Shown here in pieces: positions 1-7,590 of a stretch of 9,657 nt of DNA. The notes beneath the pieces are model-generated. The model was not told where the DNA came from and ran no database searches. It was given only the letters and a program-made list of their open reading frames with translations. The position numbers and the translations under genes are program-made. Source of the stretch: Bacteroidota bacterium (GTDB taxonomy: Bacteria; Bacteroidota; Bacteroidia; Chitinophagales; Chitinophagaceae); assembly GCA_947454745.1 (NCBI GenBank), contig CANGMV010000023.1, positions 1-9,657 on the forward strand. The letters run 5' to 3'. Numbering within the stretch: the stretch's first letter is position 1; the number at the start of each line of letters is the position of its first letter.

Positions 1-3000
1 GTCTTCTAAAGCCGGAACCCAGTCAATTTCCAATGCCAGTATTTCGCGGCAAATATAATCGGAAAATTCATTAATGGAGTCCTTCAAATTTGTGTTATCC
101 ACAATTCGGAGTAAAATCTTGTCTGTAAGCTCAAAATTGGCCTCTTTTCTGATATTTTGGACCCTATTTACCAATTCTCTGGCGTTTCCTTCCTTCAATA
201 AAGCCTCACCTAGGGTTATATCCAAGGCAACAGTTAGGGCGTTTTTTACCGCAACACTCCATCCTGGGATATCCTCCGCTATAATTTCTACCTCAGCAAC
301 CAACAATGGAATCAATTCACCCTCTACATCCAGCTGAATGGATCCATCCTTCTCCAATTGGCTAATTTGAGCTTGACTTAATGCCGTGATCACCGCCGAA
401 GCTTGTTTCATTTTGGTACCTAACTTAGCGCCCAATAATTTGAAGTTCGGCTTTAATTTTTTGCTAATCACCCCTTCGGTCTCGGTGATATAATTTATTT
501 CTTTAACATTCACTTCGGCCAAAATAAGTTCCTCCATTTGTTCAATGGCTGCTTTCATTTTTGGATCCAAAACTGGAATTAATATTTTTTGTAATGGTTG
601 TCTTACTTTGATATTTACTTTCTTACGAATAGACAATACCAACGAACAAATATCTTGTGCCATTTGCATACGATCTTCTAAGGCAGTATCCATTTTTGAA
701 AGATCTGCTTTAGGAAAATCTACATGATGAATAGAAGTTGCATTGTGTCGCTTTGTAATACCATTTAAATTTCTGAAAACTTGATCACAGAAGAAAGGAG
801 CAATCGGAGCCATTAATCTAGTAATTGTTTCAAGACATTCATACAAGGTTTGATAAGCAGCAATTTTATCGTCGGTATAAGTACCTTTCCAAAAACGTCT
901 GCGACATAAACGTACATACCAGTTACTCAAATGCTCGTCCACAAAGGTTTCTATGGCACGGCCAGCAATGGTTGGCTCAAAGTCATCCATCGCAGTTGTA
1001 ACTGTTTGTACCAGTGTATTTAATGAAGAGATAATCCAACGATCAATTTCTGGTCGCTTATTTACAGGAATATAATCTTGTTCGAATTTAAATCCATCCA
1101 CATTCGCATACAAAACAAAAAACTGATAAGTATTGTATAAAGTGCCAAAGAATTTTCTTTGTACTTCCTGTATACCCGATAAGTCGAATTTTAAATTATC
1201 CCATGGCGACGCATTGGTAACCAAATACCATCTTGTTGCATCCGCACCATAAGTTTGCAATGTTTCGAATGGATTTACTACGTTACCTAAACGCTTACTC
1301 ATTTTGTTGCCGTTCTTGTCCAACACCAAACCATTACTCATAACGGCTTTGTAAGCAACGCTGTCAAATAACAATACGCCCAATGTATGTAATGTGTAAA
1401 ACCATCCACGCGTTTGGTCTACCCCTTCGCAAATAAAATCAGCAGGGAAGGCTTGTCCTTTATCGATCAAATCCTTGTTCTCAAATGGATAATGCCATTG
1501 CGCATAAGGCATGGCCCCGGAATCAAACCAAACGTCTACTAAGTCCGATACGCGTTTCATAGGCTGACCGCTTGCACTTAATAATTCAATTTGATCTACA
1601 AAAGGTTTGTGTAAATCCACGTCTAATTTACCATCGATGATTTGCAATTGCACATCCTTATTATATCCTTTCTCCTTAGCAGCAACATAAGCAGCCGTTA
1701 ATTCGTCTATCGATCCAATGCAAATTTCCTCCGTGCCATCTTCGGTTCTCCAAATAGGCAAAGGAGTTCCCCAATACCTGCTTCTTGATAAATTCCAATC
1801 CACCATATTCTCTAACCAGTTGCCAAAACGGCCCTCTCCCGTACTCTTTGGTTTCCAGTTAATGGTTTTATTTAATTCTACTAAACGATCCTTAACCGCC
1901 GTTGTTTTAATAAACCAAGCATCCAATGGATAGTATAAAATTGGCTTATCGGTTCTCCAACAATGCGGATAATTATGTTCATATTTTTCAACCTTAAACG
2001 CTCTATTTTCTTTTTTCAATTTCACACAGATGTCTACGTTTACATCGACATATTCTTTTTCGTCCTTGTAATTTTTTACATAACGTCCGCTAAATTCTCC
2101 TACGCCCTCTATAAATTTTCCTTCTCTATCAACAAGCGTAATGATGCCTAAATTATTTTTCTGTCCAACTTTATAGTCATCTGCACCAAATGCGGGCGAT
2201 GTATGTACAATACCCGTTCCGTCTTCCGTGGTTACAAAATCGCCTATTATAATTTTAAATGGATCCCCTTCGAATGTTGTTGGATTATTTGCTTCAAATG
2301 GCATTAACTGCTCATATCTTAATCCATTTAATTGCGCTCCTTTACATTCTGCAATAATTTTCCAAGGCACAATTTTATCACCTTCTGCAAATGTTTCAAT
2401 AGTCAATCCTTCTTCTTTAAAATATTTGGATAGTAATGCTTTTGCCAATACTACATTTACTGGCATTGCCGTATAAGGATTGTAAGTTGCTACTAAAACA
2501 TAGTCAATGTTAGGACCAACTGTTAAGCCTAAGTTAGATGGCAATGTCCAAGGAGTTGTTGTCCAAGCCATGTAATACACATCCTGATTGTTTTTATTAG
2601 CAGCTGCTGCATCAAACAAAAACTGAGACTCATTTGATTGTATTGCTTTAAACATTACAACTGCAGATGTATCTTTTACGTCCTTGTAGGTACCCGGTTG
2701 ATTTAATTCATGTGAGCTTAATCCCGTTCCTGCTGCAGGAGAATATGGCTGTATACTTACGCTTTGGTATAGGTATCCTTTTTTATAAAGTGTACTTAAT
2801 ATCCACCAAAGTGTTTCGATATAATTGTTTTCGAAAGTGATATATGGATTATTTAAATCCACCCAATAACCCATTTTATTCGTAATGTCATCCCACTCTT
2901 TCTTATAACGCAATACTGCTTCGCGACATTTTTTGTTATATTCTTCGACAGAAATTTTTTTGCCGATATCTTCCTTGGTAATACCCAATTCTTTCTCAAC

Positions 3001-3291
3001 ACCTAACTCTACGGGCAATCCATGCGTATCCCATCCTCCTTTTCTTTTTACCTGAAAACCTTGCATGGTTTTATATCGACAAACCATATCCTTTAAAGTT
3101 CGAGAAATTACGTGGTGAATACCCGGCATTCCATTGGCACTTGGTGGTCCTTCGTAAAATACAAATGGAGTTTTACCTTCACGTAAACTAACTGATTGCT
3201 CAAATGCCTGTTCTTTTTTCCAGGCGGCTAATATTTCGGCCTCGATTGAAGGCAGATTTAGGCCATTAAATTCTGGGTATTGGTTGCTCAT
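1..3291 (-). CDS. ileS: Isoleucyl-tRNA synthetase, type 2 (IleS2), C-terminus cut by window edge
   Basis: Cytoplasmic class I aminoacyl-tRNA synthetase that charges tRNA-Ile and edits mischarged Val. The frame is open from ATG 3291 to base 1, giving 1097 codons; with type-2 enzymes usually a little over 1100 residues, probably only a few tens are missing. Visible landmarks: N-terminal catalytic segment EGPPSANGMP then GIHH at residues 57-60 (the HxGH position), GGWDTHGLPVE shortly after, CP1 editing domain with the Thr-rich peptide AWTTTPWTLPSN (242-253) and HTSPAFGADDY ending at residue 373 (Asp371-Asp372), WFDSG at 588-592, and KMSKR at 663-667, followed by the helical anticodon-binding domain. 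The overall pattern is the type-2 (eukaryote/archaea-like) clade normal for Bacteroidota. The first Met is preceded in frame by a TAG at 3304-3306, so the start is well constrained. No Shine-Dalgarno. It follows lspA by 51 bp. The odd feature is GIHH in place of the usual HxGH. Confidence 0.97.
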   Translation of the reverse strand, partial: MSNQYPEFNGLNLPSIEAEILAAWKKEQAFEQSVSLREGKTPFVFYEGPPSANGMPGIHHVISRTLKDMVCRYKTMQGFQVKRKGGWDTHGLPVELGVEKELGITKEDIGKKISVEEYNKKCREAVLRYKKEWDDITNKMGYWVDLNNPYITFENNYIETLWWILSTLYKKGYLYQSVSIQPYSPAAGTGLSSHELNQPGTYKDVKDTSAVVMFKAIQSNESQFLFDAAAANKNNQDVYYMAWTTTPWTLPSNLGLTVGPNIDYVLVATYNPYTAMPVNVVLAKALLSKYFKEEGLTIETFAEGDKIVPWKIIAECKGAQLNGLRYEQLMPFEANNPTTFEGDPFKIIIGDFVTTEDGTGIVHTSPAFGADDYKVGQKNNLGIITLVDREGKFIEGVGEFSGRYVKNYKDEKEYVDVNVDICVKLKKENRAFKVEKYEHNYPHCWRTDKPILYYPLDAWFIKTTAVKDRLVELNKTINWKPKSTGEGRFGNWLENMVDWNLSRSRYWGTPLPIWRTEDGTEEICIGSIDELTAAYVAAKEKGYNKDVQLQIIDGKLDVDLHKPFVDQIELLSASGQPMKRVSDLVDVWFDSGAMPYAQWHYPFENKDLIDKGQAFPADFICEGVDQTRGWFYTLHTLGVLLFDSVAYKAVMSNGLVLDKNGNKMSKRLGNVVNPFETLQTYGADATRWYLVTNASPWDNLKFDLSGIQEVQRKFFGTLYNTYQFFVLYANVDGFKFEQDYIPVNKRPEIDRWIISSLNTLVQTVTTAMDDFEPTIAGRAIETFVDEHLSNWYVRLCRRRFWKGTYTDDKIAAYQTLYECLETITRLMAPIAPFFCDQVFRNLNGITKRHNATSIHHVDFPKADLSKMDTALEDRMQMAQDICSLVLSIRKKVNIKVRQPLQKILIPVLDPKMKAAIEQMEELILAEVNVKEINYITETEGVISKKLKPNFKLLGAKLGTKMKQASAVITALSQAQISQLEKDGSIQLDVEGELIPLLVAEVEIIAEDIPGWSVAVKNALTVALDITLGEALLKEGNARELVNRVQNIRKEANFELTDKILLRIVDNTNLKDSINEFSDYICREILALEIDWVPALED
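3112..3123 (-). other. Variant HxGH signature (GIHH) in IleRS active site
   Basis: Codons GGT ATT CAC CAC encode Gly57-Ile58-His59-His60, directly after Asn-Gly-Met-Pro. Aligned by eye with the usual type-2 pattern (P-x-A-T-G-x-P-H-x-G-H), the first and third signature residues are exchanged: His to Gly and Gly to His. The second catalytic signature, KMSKR, is intact at 1291-1305, and the reading frame is continuous between them, so this is not a frameshift or a degraded gene. Confidence 0.9.
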
Positions 3292-3322
3292 AAAACGCTT
3301 ATCCTAGCTGATTTTTAGGGCA

Positions 3323-3330
3323 CGAAGGTA
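3323..3330 (-). promoter_or_regulatory. Possible Bacteroidota -7 box upstream of ileS
   Basis: The minus strand reads TACCTTCG in the 51-bp lspA-ileS gap, one mismatch from the Bacteroidota -7 consensus TAnnTTTG. A start site a few bases downstream would give an ileS leader of roughly 25 nt. I see no clear -33 TTG element at the expected distance (that stretch is the end of lspA), so ileS may instead be read only from the lspA promoter. Confidence 0.3.
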
Positions 3331-3342
3331 CGAAATTTTAGG

Positions 3343-3996
3343 CTATTCAGCAGGGGTTTCGGCAGTAGGGGTTGAATCCTCGGGCATTTTCCCGAAAAAT
3401 TTGCCCTGAAATACAAATAAGGTAATAACGCCTGTACTAATCGCCATATCCGCAAAATTGAATACTGGACGGAAAAACTCAAATTCCTCGCCTCCCCAAA
3501 TTGGGAACCAAGTAGGGAAATGAGCATCACGGACAATCGGGAAATAAAACATATCCACTACTTTGCCGTGTAAAAACGGGGCATAGCCACCATATTTCGG
3601 AAAAAGCTGCGCCACTTGAGTAGTGTACGGCACGCTTTGCTCAAAAATCATTCCGTAAAACATACTATCTATCAAATTGCCTACAGCCCCAGCATAAATT
3701 AAGGCTGCGCAAACTATAAAGCCATTGTGGTATTTTTTTTCTATGAACCCTTTTATCAAAAACGAACCCCAAATCACTGCTACCAATCGGAATAAAGTAA
3801 GTATGATTTTTCCAAAGCCGCCTCCGAATTTTAAGCCCCAAGCCATACCCTCATTCTCTACAAAATGCAGCCTTGCCCAAGCACCTATCATGGAATGTTC
3901 CTCGCCAATAAAAAAATTAAGTTTGATATAAAACTTAATAGCTTGGTCTATAAATAAAATTAGCAGAATTAATGCGATTACTTTTTTCCCGTTCAT
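3343..3996 (-). CDS. lspA: Lipoprotein signal peptidase (signal peptidase II), Bacteroidota type
   Basis: Inner-membrane aspartyl protease that removes signal peptides from diacylglyceryl-modified prolipoproteins. The protein has 217 residues, longer than the roughly 160-170 of proteobacterial LspA. Four membrane segments are apparent (about 5-23, 62-82, 92-110, 182-201). Family motifs: Asp17 with Lys21 in TM1 (DQAIK), VENEGMAWG (46-54, the NxGxA motif), GNLID (106-110), GKVVD with Asp148, and FNFADMAI with Asp183. By homology Asp148 and Asp183 are the catalytic pair. The extra length lies in the loops between 111 and 147 and between 149 and 178, plus an acidic Pro/Thr tail (205-217). Residue 111 is Ser where many LspA have Arg, which I believe is common in this phylum. 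ATG 3996 is followed directly by TM1. It lies 62 bp after terC with its own candidate promoter, and ileS follows. Confidence 0.96.
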   Translation of the reverse strand: MNGKKVIALILLILFIDQAIKFYIKLNFFIGEEHSMIGAWARLHFVENEGMAWGLKFGGGFGKIILTLFRLVAVIWGSFLIKGFIEKKYHNGFIVCAALIYAGAVGNLIDSMFYGMIFEQSVPYTTQVAQLFPKYGGYAPFLHGKVVDMFYFPIVRDAHFPTWFPIWGGEEFEFFRPVFNFADMAISTGVITLFVFQGKFFGKMPEDSTPTAETPAE

Positions 3997-4016
3997 GCGT
4001 TTGTTTGAATTGAGTG

Positions 4017-4024
4017 CAAAGATA
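4017..4024 (-). promoter_or_regulatory. Candidate Bacteroidota -7 promoter box for lspA(-ileS)
   Basis: The minus strand reads TATCTTTG, an exact match to the TAnnTTTG -7 consensus of Bacteroidota primary sigma promoters. It ends 20 nt before the lspA ATG, in the 62-bp terC-lspA gap. The expected -33 TTG-type element about 19-21 nt further upstream is not evident (the sequence there is A/T-rich), so support is from the -7 box and its location only. Confidence 0.45.
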
Positions 4025-4058
4025 AGACAAGTGATGTTACTCTATTATTAGTATTTTG

Positions 4059-5018
4059 TTATTCTTTATTCGCCTTGAGCATTTTTTGCTTATTGGTAAA
4101 TATGGAATACAATATAGAGCCAGTGATGCAAAATAAAATCACAAGCAAGGAAAGGATTACTTGTGCATTTTTGTCCATCCATATATTAATATAATGCTCC
4201 CCTAACATCTTGGCTCCTATAAATACGAGTACAATGGCTATGCCTTGTTGCAAATGTTCAAATTCATTCACTGCACCTCTTAATAAAAAGAACAAAGACC
4301 TTAATCCTAAAACAGCAAAAATGTTGGAGGTGTAAATCACCAAGCTATTGCGTGAAATGCCCATTACTGCTGGAATAGAGTCCAATGCAAATACCAAGTC
4401 AATTGCAGCCAATAACACTACTACTACAAATAAGCTTGTGTACACGGGTTTGTTATTATGGTCTCTGATCACAAATTTTCCATCACCATCGGTTGCGCCG
4501 ATTGGCAATATCTTTTTTATGAATTTATATACGCCCGACTCATGTGGATCAAAATGATCTTCTTCCTTAGCAACAAACATTTTGTATCCTGTATATACTA
4601 GGAATACTCCAAAAACATATAAGATCCATACAAATTTTGCTACCAATGCCACCCCTAAAGTGATGAAAATAACACGGAACACAATGGCGGCTAAAATACC
4701 TATCAACAAAACTCTCGGGTAATTTTTTTCTTTTACTTTAAATGCATCGAATATTAAAATAAAAACAAAAATATTGTCAATACTCAAACTCCATTCCATC
4801 AAATAGCCACTCAAATATTCTAGCCCAATTTTTTGTCCTTCTTCTATCCATAAAAAAACAAAAAAAGCAAGGGCCAATAATACCCACAAAAAAGTTTGCT
4901 TCAAGGCTTGGGAAATACTTATGATTGAATTTTTTTTGCTCATAAAACCCAAATCTAAAATAAGGGCAAATACAATCACGCATCCAAACACTGCGTATAC
5001 TATTTGATCGGTTGTCAT
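4059..5018 (-). CDS. TerC/Alx-family integral membrane protein, probable metal (Mn2+) transporter
   Basis: Polytopic inner-membrane protein of 319 residues, full length for the TerC/Alx family, with about eight hydrophobic segments. Family hallmarks: Asp22 in TM1 (ALILDLG), MEWSLSIDNIFVF at 74-86 with Glu75 and Asp81, the hydrophilic loop DPHESG (157-162), FVIRDHNNKP (182-191) before the second repeat, AAIDLVFALDSIPA at 204-217 with Asp207 and Asp213, and the RSLFFLLRG segment (240-248). The paired acidic motifs in the two halves are the presumed ion-binding residues. The founding name comes from tellurite resistance, but E. coli Alx exports manganese and Bacillus TerC homologues help metallate secreted enzymes, so manganese handling is the better guess. 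Substrate cannot be read from the sequence. No leader-embedded riboswitch can fit in the 23-bp gap after gldFG, so it is probably co-transcribed with that gene. Confidence 0.92.
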   Translation of the reverse strand: MTTDQIVYAVFGCVIVFALILDLGFMSKKNSIISISQALKQTFLWVLLALAFFVFLWIEEGQKIGLEYLSGYLMEWSLSIDNIFVFILIFDAFKVKEKNYPRVLLIGILAAIVFRVIFITLGVALVAKFVWILYVFGVFLVYTGYKMFVAKEEDHFDPHESGVYKFIKKILPIGATDGDGKFVIRDHNNKPVYTSLFVVVVLLAAIDLVFALDSIPAVMGISRNSLVIYTSNIFAVLGLRSLFFLLRGAVNEFEHLQQGIAIVLVFIGAKMLGEHYINIWMDKNAQVILSLLVILFCITGSILYSIFTNKQKMLKANKE

Positions 5019-5041
5019 GGGTTAAAGTTAATAAAGAAATA

Positions 5042-7495
5042 TTAGGCCGCAAATAGCCCTTTTCGATAACGCGTCCAAATGCCAAAAACTACCCATAAAA
5101 TTAGCAATGGGCCTACTAACAATGCCAATTGCCAATACATTCTTGTGTTCGCTAACTTTTCCTTGTCCAAGAGTCTTAATACCACCACTTTGTTTCTGCT
5201 CTCTAATAAACCTGCGGGTTCATTTAGCGCTGCAATGGCATTTACATAAAAGCTGTTATTGGCAAATTGGTACTCCTCAAATGGAAGCATCCCCATGGGC
5301 AAAGGCCTTAATCCGCCTTCTTGCGTTTTGGTAGTTTTATTGGTAATGATATCGGCGTCGGCAATGACAATTTGCTTTGAAACTACATTCCCTTTTGCAG
5401 CAAAATCATGTCCTGTATATATCTTAAAACTATCTCGGACCACACTGCTAATCCGATTAGCATACAAAGAATTGAATTTGCCCTCCAACAATACCGCAAT
5501 TGATACATGGTGTTTTGTAAAAGACAACATCTCCGATTCATCTTTAACACTATTTAAACTCACTACATTCGGAGTTGCAATAAAACGGGTATTGGTATCG
5601 GTACTTAATAATATTGTTTTTTTGATTTCCTTATTTGCAAGCGTATCAATACTGGAAGGGAATAAAGACAATACCCTATCCATATTTTGTGAAATGGGCG
5701 CATTGTCATTTCCATTTAAAAATGGATAGTAAGGCCAAGGTATTCTTTGAATCATCGGTGCCCCGTCGGCCTGCTTACCCACTACTATAGGGAGTTTAGC
5801 ACAATTTAAGTCTTGTACTAAATTTGCATTAATGCGCACTCCGTATTTAAACAATAAATCATCCAGTCCCAGTCCACGATCAAAAGCAATATAAGAACCA
5901 CTCGTTTTTTGAAGGCTATCATATTCGGCATACAATTTGTCAATAGCCCAAATAATATTTCCACCCCCCATCACATACTGATCCAATTTTAATTTATCGG
6001 CATCGGTAAACGGCTGAGTTGGTTTTACAATTAATAAGGTTTTGATTTTTCGCGCATCGGGGTACCCTTTCTTTAAATCAAATACCGTTAAGTGATATTG
6101 ATTTTTTATGGAGACACCTAAATCATTGACTGATAAATCCACCGGTTCACCATTACCAATTAAATAACTGATTTGAGGAACCGTCGTGCGATTTAATAAA
6201 TAAATGGCTTGTACAAACTTGTGTTCCAATAAAGCTTCAGCAGCATTGGCACTTGCTTCTAAATCCTCTACTGGAATATCTTTGACAACATTATACGGTT
6301 TAAAATATTTCTTACCAGAGCGTAAGTCAATAGCCATCGGCTTTTGACCTTGAACTTCCACAAGTGCGCCAGGAATTAGTAATTGGTCCACACGCTTGTC
6401 GGATGCATTGCCTTGATCCTGCACACGCTCAATTGGCACCCCCATTTTAGACAAACTATCATACAATTGATACAAAGCTGTATCCGCATACATTTTACTT
6501 GGCACTTCCAATTGCCATTGTATATTTTGCGGATTCATTTGCTGCAACTGATTTAATAAAGCCACTGCTGATTGCGCGATTTTCTTATAATAAGTAGGAA
6601 TCTCTCCGCCTAAATACAAATGAATTTTTACAGGAGCACTTATGCTTTTTATGATTTCACTTGAACTTGCACTTAAAGTATAGCGATGATCCTTGGTTAA
6701 ATCCAATTGCGTGGGAAAAAGCGTAACTATATAGTTTACCGCAATAATGCTAATAAGTACCAATGTGTTTTTGATCTTCCCTTTTATTTGTTCTATCGCA
6801 CCAATACCAAATAAAACAACCAAGGATATAAAGTAAAACAGATCTCTTAATGTAATGACACCCTTGTTCCCATTTTGATAATGACTTGACAATCCTAACT
6901 GCTGTACATAAAAATCAAACCCATTGTTGAAAACGGAAATTGCACTTAGCCAATCAAACCCTTTATACATTAATGCCGAAATGGCAATTGAAAATAACAA
7001 TGCAATTAAACCATTCTTGGTGATGCTACTTGTAAATACGCCAATCGCAGTATATACCGCCGACAAACATATTAATCCCCAATAAGCGCCAATGGTTGCA
7101 CCCCAGTCCAATCCTCCCACAGCACTTAAACTATCCAATGCAACTGCATATAATAAGGTGGGCAAAATTGCAACCACTACAATTAAAAACGAACCTAAGA
7201 ATTTAGCTGCCACTAATTGCACTTGCTTTATTGGCAAACTCACTAACAACTCATAAGTACCTTGTTTATACTCTTCCGAAAAACTGCGCATGGTTATGGC
7301 AGGAATCAATAAGAGCAAAAACCAAGGTGCAAAATCAAAATATACTTGCAATGAAGCATAGCCAAAGTCGAAGACATTATAGTTGGGCAATACAAACAAA
7401 AACAAACCATTGACTAATAAATAAAAGCCAATGATTAAATAGCCTGTTAAGCCACTAAAATACTGCGTCCACTCTTTTTTGCAAATTGCCCACAT
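5042..7495 (-). CDS. gldFG: GldF-GldG fusion: ABC-2 permease joined to gliding-motility auxiliary subunit
   Basis: One 817-codon frame encodes what in Flavobacterium is two proteins. Residues 1 to about 240 are GldF-like ABC-2 permease: N-terminal KKEW, the cytoplasmic RSFSEEYKQGTYELL segment (70-84), about six membrane helices, and the GldF-type HYQNGNKGVITLRDLFYF stretch near 205-222. Residues about 244-817 are GldG: a signal-anchor-like helix (244-260), DLTKDHRYTLS (265-275), a GATase-like segment with GGGNIIW (510-516), WPYYP (587-591), and a C-terminal helix (788-807) ending in RYRK. Together with an ATPase (GldA, absent here) these form an ABC transporter required for gliding in F. johnsoniae; many non-gliding Bacteroidota also keep homologues, so motility is not implied. 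The longest frame starts at TTG 7504, but that TTG lies within a TAGCTTTG box, and ATG 7495 gives the expected MWAICKKEW start. terC follows after 23 bp. Confidence 0.92.
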   Translation of the reverse strand: MWAICKKEWTQYFSGLTGYLIIGFYLLVNGLFLFVLPNYNVFDFGYASLQVYFDFAPWFLLLLIPAITMRSFSEEYKQGTYELLVSLPIKQVQLVAAKFLGSFLIVVVAILPTLLYAVALDSLSAVGGLDWGATIGAYWGLICLSAVYTAIGVFTSSITKNGLIALLFSIAISALMYKGFDWLSAISVFNNGFDFYVQQLGLSSHYQNGNKGVITLRDLFYFISLVVLFGIGAIEQIKGKIKNTLVLISIIAVNYIVTLFPTQLDLTKDHRYTLSASSSEIIKSISAPVKIHLYLGGEIPTYYKKIAQSAVALLNQLQQMNPQNIQWQLEVPSKMYADTALYQLYDSLSKMGVPIERVQDQGNASDKRVDQLLIPGALVEVQGQKPMAIDLRSGKKYFKPYNVVKDIPVEDLEASANAAEALLEHKFVQAIYLLNRTTVPQISYLIGNGEPVDLSVNDLGVSIKNQYHLTVFDLKKGYPDARKIKTLLIVKPTQPFTDADKLKLDQYVMGGGNIIWAIDKLYAEYDSLQKTSGSYIAFDRGLGLDDLLFKYGVRINANLVQDLNCAKLPIVVGKQADGAPMIQRIPWPYYPFLNGNDNAPISQNMDRVLSLFPSSIDTLANKEIKKTILLSTDTNTRFIATPNVVSLNSVKDESEMLSFTKHHVSIAVLLEGKFNSLYANRISSVVRDSFKIYTGHDFAAKGNVVSKQIVIADADIITNKTTKTQEGGLRPLPMGMLPFEEYQFANNSFYVNAIAALNEPAGLLESRNKVVVLRLLDKEKLANTRMYWQLALLVGPLLILWVVFGIWTRYRKGLFAA

Positions 7496-7501
7496 AAGCT
7501 T

Positions 7502-7509
7502 CAAAGCTA
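7502..7509 (-). promoter_or_regulatory. Candidate -7 promoter box for gldFG
   Basis: The minus strand reads TAGCTTTG, matching TAnnTTTG exactly, six bases before ATG 7495 and downstream of the isc terminator. With a start site a few bases past the box, the transcript would be leaderless or nearly so. No convincing -33 element is seen. The box contains the TTG that would begin the longest open frame, which argues against that TTG being a start codon. Confidence 0.35.
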
Positions 7510-7536
7510 CTAAATATTCGTTTGCATACTATACAG

Positions 7537-7568
7537 CAAAATGCCCCAGTTTGAACTAGGGCATTTTG
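7537..7568 (-). terminator. Hairpin terminator after the isc operon (bidirectional-type)
   Basis: CAAAATGCCC (7537-7546) and GGGCATTTTG (7559-7568) form a perfect 10-bp inverted repeat around a 12-nt loop that can itself pair AGT with ACT. The GC core is flanked by an A run on one side and a T run on the other, as in a Rho-independent terminator that works in either direction. It begins 22 nt past the iscA stop codon and separates the isc operon from gldFG. Confidence 0.75.
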
Positions 7569-7590
7569 AATAAATTATTTAATTTTTCGG

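Noticed and set aside
74..2476. Several short plus-strand frames opposite ileS
   Set aside because: All lie inside the continuous IleRS frame on the other strand and show no motifs; shadows of that gene.
1..3291. ileS as a horizontally acquired mupirocin-resistance gene
   Set aside because: Type-2 IleRS is the native form in Bacteroidota, base composition matches the neighbours, and no mobile element is nearby.
3315..3536. 73-codon minus-strand frame overlapping the end of lspA
   Set aside because: Out of frame with lspA over the region encoding the catalytic FNFADMAI motif, with no features of its own.
4440..4500. DGDGKF-like stretch in TerC that resembles an EF-hand calcium loop
   Set aside because: It coincides with the FFVR-type segment normal for TerC/Alx proteins before the second repeat, and the helix-loop-helix context is missing.
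4059..5018. Reading the TerC protein as evidence for a tellurite-resistance operon
   Set aside because: No terA, terB, terD, terE or terZ gene is in the window, and isolated TerC/Alx proteins are widespread with metal-transport roles.
4777..5085. 102-codon minus-strand frame overlapping the start of terC and the end of gldFG
   Set aside because: It lies in another frame across two well-supported genes and has no recognisable domain; a by-product of A/T-rich membrane-protein coding.
5259..5729. 156-codon plus-strand open frame opposite gldFG
   Set aside because: It is wholly antisense to the GldG half, its product looks like no known protein, and the minus-strand frame has clear family motifs.
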